DNA from: Candidatus Schneewindia gallinarum
GTDB taxonomy: Bacteria > Bacillota > Clostridia > Oscillospirales > Ruminococcaceae
Length of the DNA stretch: 64,000 nucleotides
NCBI GenBank assembly: GCA_904420175.1
Contig: CAJFUF010000008.1
Span: 1 to 64,000 of the forward strand
Direction of reading: 5' to 3'
Part shown: positions 60,905 to 64,000 of the stretch, in pieces
Layout: each line of letters starts with the position of its first letter
How positions within the stretch are numbered: position 1 is the stretch's first letter
Translations under genes and position numbers: made by a program
The notes under the pieces: model-generated
Seen by the model: the letters and a program-made list of their open reading frames with translations, nothing else
Told to the model about the DNA's origin: nothing
Database searches by the model: none

Positions 60905-62742
60905 AGGAAGAAAAAAATGTGAAGCCGCCGGTCAAACCGCTGCTGTACTACTACTTTATCGCCCTGCTGGTGCTGATTCTGCTGAATGCGCTGGTGTTTC
61001 CGCTGTTCGGCAACCAGCAGATTGTGGAGGTGGACTACAGCACCTTTTTAAAACAGGTGGATGAAGGCGTGGTAAAAGAGGTGGAGGTACAGGAAAACCA
61101 GATTGCCTTCACAACAAAAGAAGCCGCGGAGGACGGCGGGGATGCCATCTACATCACCGGCCGCATGGACGATCCCGGCCTTACCGAGCGGCTGTATGAC
61201 AAGGGCGTCACATTTACCACGGTGATTCCAAAGGAGAACTCCCCCCTTGTGAACTTTCTGCTGAACTGGGTGCTTCCCATTGTGTTCTTTGTACTGATGG
61301 GCGAGCTGCTTATGCGCTACATGCGCAAACGCATGGGCAATATTCCCGGCAACGCCATGACATTCGGCAAATCCGGCGCAAAGGTGTATGTGGCGGCGGA
61401 GTCCGGTATCACCTTCCGGGATGTGGCAGGCGAGGACGAAGCCAAGGAGGCGCTGAAAGAAATTGTGGACTTCCTGCATGAGCCACAGCGCTATGCCGCC
61501 ATCGGCGCCAGCATGCCCAAGGGCGCACTGCTGGTGGGCCCGCCCGGAACCGGTAAGACCCTGCTTGCCAAAGCGGTGGCCGGCGAGGCGCACGTGCCCT
61601 TTTTCTCCATTTCCGGCTCGGAATTTGTGGAGATGTTCGTGGGAATGGGGGCAGTGAAGGTCCGTGACCTGTTTAAGCAGGCGGCGGAAAAGGCGCCCTG
61701 TATTGTCTTTATCGACGAAATCGACACCATCGGCAAAAAACGTGACAGCGCAGGCCTTGGCGGCAATGACGAGAGGGAGCAGACCCTTAACCAGCTGCTG
61801 ACTGAGATGGACGGCTTTGACGGCACGAAGGGCGTGGTCATTCTGGCTGCCACCAACCGGCCGGAGACGCTGGATCCGGCGCTGCTGCGCCCCGGCCGGT
61901 TCGACCGGCGCATCCCGGTGGAACTGCCCGACCTTAAAGGCCGCGAGGCGATCCTTAAGGTGCACGCGCAAAAGGTGAAGCTGCAGCCGGATGTGGACTT
62001 TTCCGCCATTGCACGGGCCACAGCGGGCGCCTCCGGCGCGGAGCTTGCCAACATTGTCAATGAGGCGGCGCTGCGTGCGGTGAGGTTGGGCCGTGACAGG
62101 GTCAGCCAGGAGGATCTGGAGGAGTCGGTGGAGGTGGTCATCGCCGGCTACCAGCGCAAAGGCGCCGTGATCTCCAAGCACGAAAAAGAGATTGTGGCCT
62201 ACCACGAAATCGGCCATGCACTGGTGGCGGCAAAGCAGACCGAATCCGCGCCGGTGCACAAAATCACCATTATTCCCCGTACATCGGGCGCCCTCGGCTA
62301 CACCATGCAGGTGGAGGAAGGGGAAAAGAACCTGATGACCCGCGAGGAGCTGTTCAACAAAATTGTCACCTTAACGGGCGGCCGCAGCGCGGAGGAGCTG
62401 ATTTTCGGCTCCTATACCTCCGGTGCATCCAACGACATTGAGCAGGCCACCAAGCTGGCGCGTGCCATGGTTGCCCGCCTCGGCATGAGTAAGGACTTCG
62501 ACATGACCGCACTGGAGACGCTGCAAAACCAGTATCTCGGCGGCGACACCGCACTTGCCTGCTCCGCCCAGACGGCGGCCAGGGTGGATGAGGAGGTTAT
62601 CGCCCTTATCAAATCCGCCCATGAAAAGGCCATCGGTATCTTAAAGGACAACCTGGACAAGCTGCACGAGCTTGCCGCCTACCTGCTGGAGAAGGAGACC
62701 ATCACCGGCGAGGAATTTATGGACATTTTAAACCGCCAATAA
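60901..62742 (+). CDS. ftsH: ATP-dependent zinc metalloprotease FtsH
   Basis: Membrane-anchored AAA+ protease for quality control. The 613 residues show two transmembrane helices (about 12-35 and 120-143), Walker A GPPGTGKT near residue 214, Walker [31 protein letters not shown], and the zinc site HEIGH near 434 (the family often has HEAGH). It overlaps the MarR gene at its start by four bases, an unusual neighbour for ftsH. It could be an extra, regulated copy rather than the housekeeping one. Confidence 0.95.
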   Translation: MKEEKNVKPPVKPLLYYYFIALLVLILLNALVFPLFGNQQIVEVDYSTFLKQVDEGVVKEVEVQENQIAFTTKEAAEDGGDAIYITGRMDDPGLTERLYDKGVTFTTVIPKENSPLVNFLLNWVLPIVFFVLMGELLMRYMRKRMGNIPGNAMTFGKSGAKVYVAAESGITFRDVAGEDEAKEALKEIVDFLHEPQRYAAIGASMPKGALLVGPPGTGKTLLAKAVAGEAHVPFFSISGSEFVEMFVGMGAVKVRDLFKQAAEKAPCIVFIDEIDTIGKKRDSAGLGGNDEREQTLNQLLTEMDGFDGTKGVVILAATNRPETLDPALLRPGRFDRRIPVELPDLKGREAILKVHAQKVKLQPDVDFSAIARATAGASGAELANIVNEAALRAVRLGRDRVSQEDLEESVEVVIAGYQRKGAVISKHEKEIVAYHEIGHALVAAKQTESAPVHKITIIPRTSGALGYTMQVEEGEKNLMTREELFNKIVTLTGGRSAEELIFGSYTSGASNDIEQATKLARAMVARLGMSKDFDMTALETLQNQYLGGDTALACSAQTAARVDEEVIALIKSAHEKAIGILKDNLDKLHELAAYLLEKETITGEEFMDILNRQ

Positions 62743-62753
62743 ACAGACAGGGA

Positions 62754-62781
62754 GGGACGCTGCAAAGTTTTGCAGCGTCCC
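62754..62781. terminator. Bidirectional terminator after ftsH
   Basis: 13-bp stem GGGACGCTGCAAA with its complement (62754-62766 with 62769-62781), followed by CCTGCTTTT on the plus side. Between the ftsH stop and the amidohydrolase stop at 62797. Confidence 0.8.
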
Positions 62782-62796
62782 CCTGCTTTTCATGCT

Positions 62797-64000
62797 TTAT
62801 TTTTGAACCCGGAACAGGGTCATATCCCCCACGCCGGTCCGTTTTAACAGGCCAAAGCTTGTCACAAAGCCGCCGGCCCCCATCCCTCTGGGCACCAGCC
62901 GGTTTTCAAAGGCCACAATTTCACCGCCCACAATGGTGTGGCAGCACAGCTTATCCTGCGGGTCCACCGTGACAATGTTGGCCAGCGCGCCGACGCCCAG
63001 ATGCCCGGTTTTTTCCGTCCACCATTTGTTTTTCGTGCGCTGGTAAAACAGCTGGGCGACGTTACTTGTCATGGTGGCCACCGCATCGGAGAGGCTCAGC
63101 ACCCCCTGCTGTGCCAGTTCCAGGATGGCGGGCAGGTTGTCCCTTGTGTCCCCGCCGCCCTTCATGGTGGCATTGTTCTGCCCGTCACTGACAAGCACCT
63201 TCACCTTTCCCGCGGCCAGCGCATCATAGGCCATCTGCTGTGCGGCGGGTGTCATGAAAATGGATTCGCGGCTGCCACGGGACGGGCGCATGGTGGTGGA
63301 CACAAATTCTGCCGTTACCGTCTTTCCATCCACCGCGCCAAGCATCAGCCGCATCCCTTCCTCTGCGTCCATGTGGGAGCCGCAGCCCACCATGTTGGCA
63401 TGGCCCAGATGGAACGGGCGTCCTTTTGACAGGCGCAGCATTCGGGTGATGTGGGTGGGGTCCTGGGTGTGGGACATAAGCAGAAGCCCCGCGCCGGAGG
63501 ACACCTCGAACAACAGGTCGATATCCTCGTCCGTCATGATGTAGTGGGTGCTGTGCTCCTTAATGCCCATTACCAGCGGCGCCGTCGTGTTGGTGATATC
63601 GCTTCTCGTCAGTTTCTGGGAGGCGGTGTCTGCGTCCAGCTTCCCCTGAAACAGGGCAATCAGCTCTTGGGCGGAAAGGCTGGTGCCCGTGACCGCTGCG
63701 CCGCCCACATAGACCCCCACGTTCATGGGTAGGCCCCGGTCCACCTCCGCCCCCAGCAGGGCGGGCGCCATGAAGGTGTTGCCTGCCCCCGGGGAAAAGC
63801 CGAAGGCCACCCCGTCTGCCGCCGCATTGGCAATGGGGTTGATGTTCACTTCGAACAAATCGCCGAGATGCAGGTGCATGTCCATCAGCCCCGGGAACAC
63901 CAGCAGGCCGGTGCAATCCACCACCCGGTCCCCCTTTTCCGGACGGATGGCGGGCGATACTTCGGCAATGCTGCCGTCCAGCACAGCCAGGTCCATTTCG
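62797..64000 (-). CDS. Amidohydrolase family enzyme (5' end outside the window)
   Basis: At least 400 residues of a metal-dependent amidohydrolase related to the adenine deaminase/dihydroorotase group. The metal motif GLMDMHLHLGDL lies about 40 residues in. Later histidines sit at GIKEHSTHYI, LLMSHTQDP and FHLGHANMVG, and the Asp in LVSDGQNN. An in-frame ATG at 63996 exists, but the segment around it (MDLAVLDGSIAEV) is normally preceded by about 25 residues, so the true start is probably past the right edge. Substrate not assigned. Confidence 0.85.
   Translation of the reverse strand, partial: EMDLAVLDGSIAEVSPAIRPEKGDRVVDCTGLLVFPGLMDMHLHLGDLFEVNINPIANAAADGVAFGFSPGAGNTFMAPALLGAEVDRGLPMNVGVYVGGAAVTGTSLSAQELIALFQGKLDADTASQKLTRSDITNTTAPLVMGIKEHSTHYIMTDEDIDLLFEVSSGAGLLLMSHTQDPTHITRMLRLSKGRPFHLGHANMVGCGSHMDAEEGMRLMLGAVDGKTVTAEFVSTTMRPSRGSRESIFMTPAAQQMAYDALAAGKVKVLVSDGQNNATMKGGGDTRDNLPAILELAQQGVLSLSDAVATMTSNVAQLFYQRTKNKWWTEKTGHLGVGALANIVTVDPQDKLCCHTIVGGEIVAFENRLVPRGMGAGGFVTSFGLLKRTGVGDMTLFRVQK

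Overview
The window reads as chromosomal core sequence of an anaerobic, endospore-forming clostridium with fairly high G+C. Evidence for a spore former: spoIVB next to spo0A, the dipicolinate synthase pair dpaA/dpaB, and yabP-yabQ beside divIC. Evidence for an anaerobe of the Oscillospirales/Ruminococcaceae kind (inference): a ferredoxin-linked 2-oxoacid oxidoreductase, a type III glutamine synthetase, the IspH-ribosomal protein S1 fusion and the MEP isoprenoid genes. I see no rRNA, tRNA, prophage, insertion sequence or CRISPR array. Most genes lie on the minus strand in tightly packed operons, many with 4-bp stop/start overlaps.

Layout, left to right. 0-6.7 kb: two tandem BMP-family lipoproteins and a three-gene ABC transporter (two permeases and a double ATPase), which together look like a nucleoside importer. 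7-12.5 kb: an unknown membrane-protein pair, DegV, an RNA methyltransferase, HPF, an amidohydrolase and an S1-domain protein. 12.5-15.1 kb: the divIC-yabQ-yabP-rqcP-hup-mazG block. 15.1-18.5 kb: glutamine synthetase III, a zinc-ribbon protein, and a Cys-rich/HhH pair. 18.5-26.9 kb: a minus-strand operon hemZ, MBL hydrolase, dtd, relA, recJ, FAD oxidoreductase. 26.9-31.8 kb: cdaR-cdaA, a cysteine-desulfurase-like gene with a DUF3343 partner, and ispDF. 31.9-36.0 kb: a degenerate polysaccharide deacetylase and a 2-oxoacid:ferredoxin oxidoreductase operon headed by an unknown P-loop ATPase. 36.1-41 kb: spo0A, spoIVB and a P-type cation ATPase.

41.2-44.1 kb is the most unusual part: a plus-strand two-gene cassette with its own promoter and terminator. 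It pairs a protein with an N-terminal cobalamin-binding-like fold and a mutase-like barrel with an opine-dehydrogenase-family enzyme. I recognise no described pathway for the pair. 44.1-48.5 kb: rarA, then an AT-richer cassette of a BlaI repressor, an M56 sensor protease and an active-looking polysaccharide deacetylase, with clear palindromic operators. 48.8-54.2 kb: an operon of an RpiR regulator, a HI0933-type flavoprotein, cmk, plsC and ispH-rpsA. 54.2-64 kb: dpaAB behind a sigma-K-like promoter, then murC, a DUF1015 protein, a zinc-ribbon membrane protein, a lone MazF, ung, a MarR regulator coupled to ftsH, and a second amidohydrolase that runs off the right end.

Functional names rest on recognising protein families by eye. 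No database search was run. Promoters and terminators are pattern calls.
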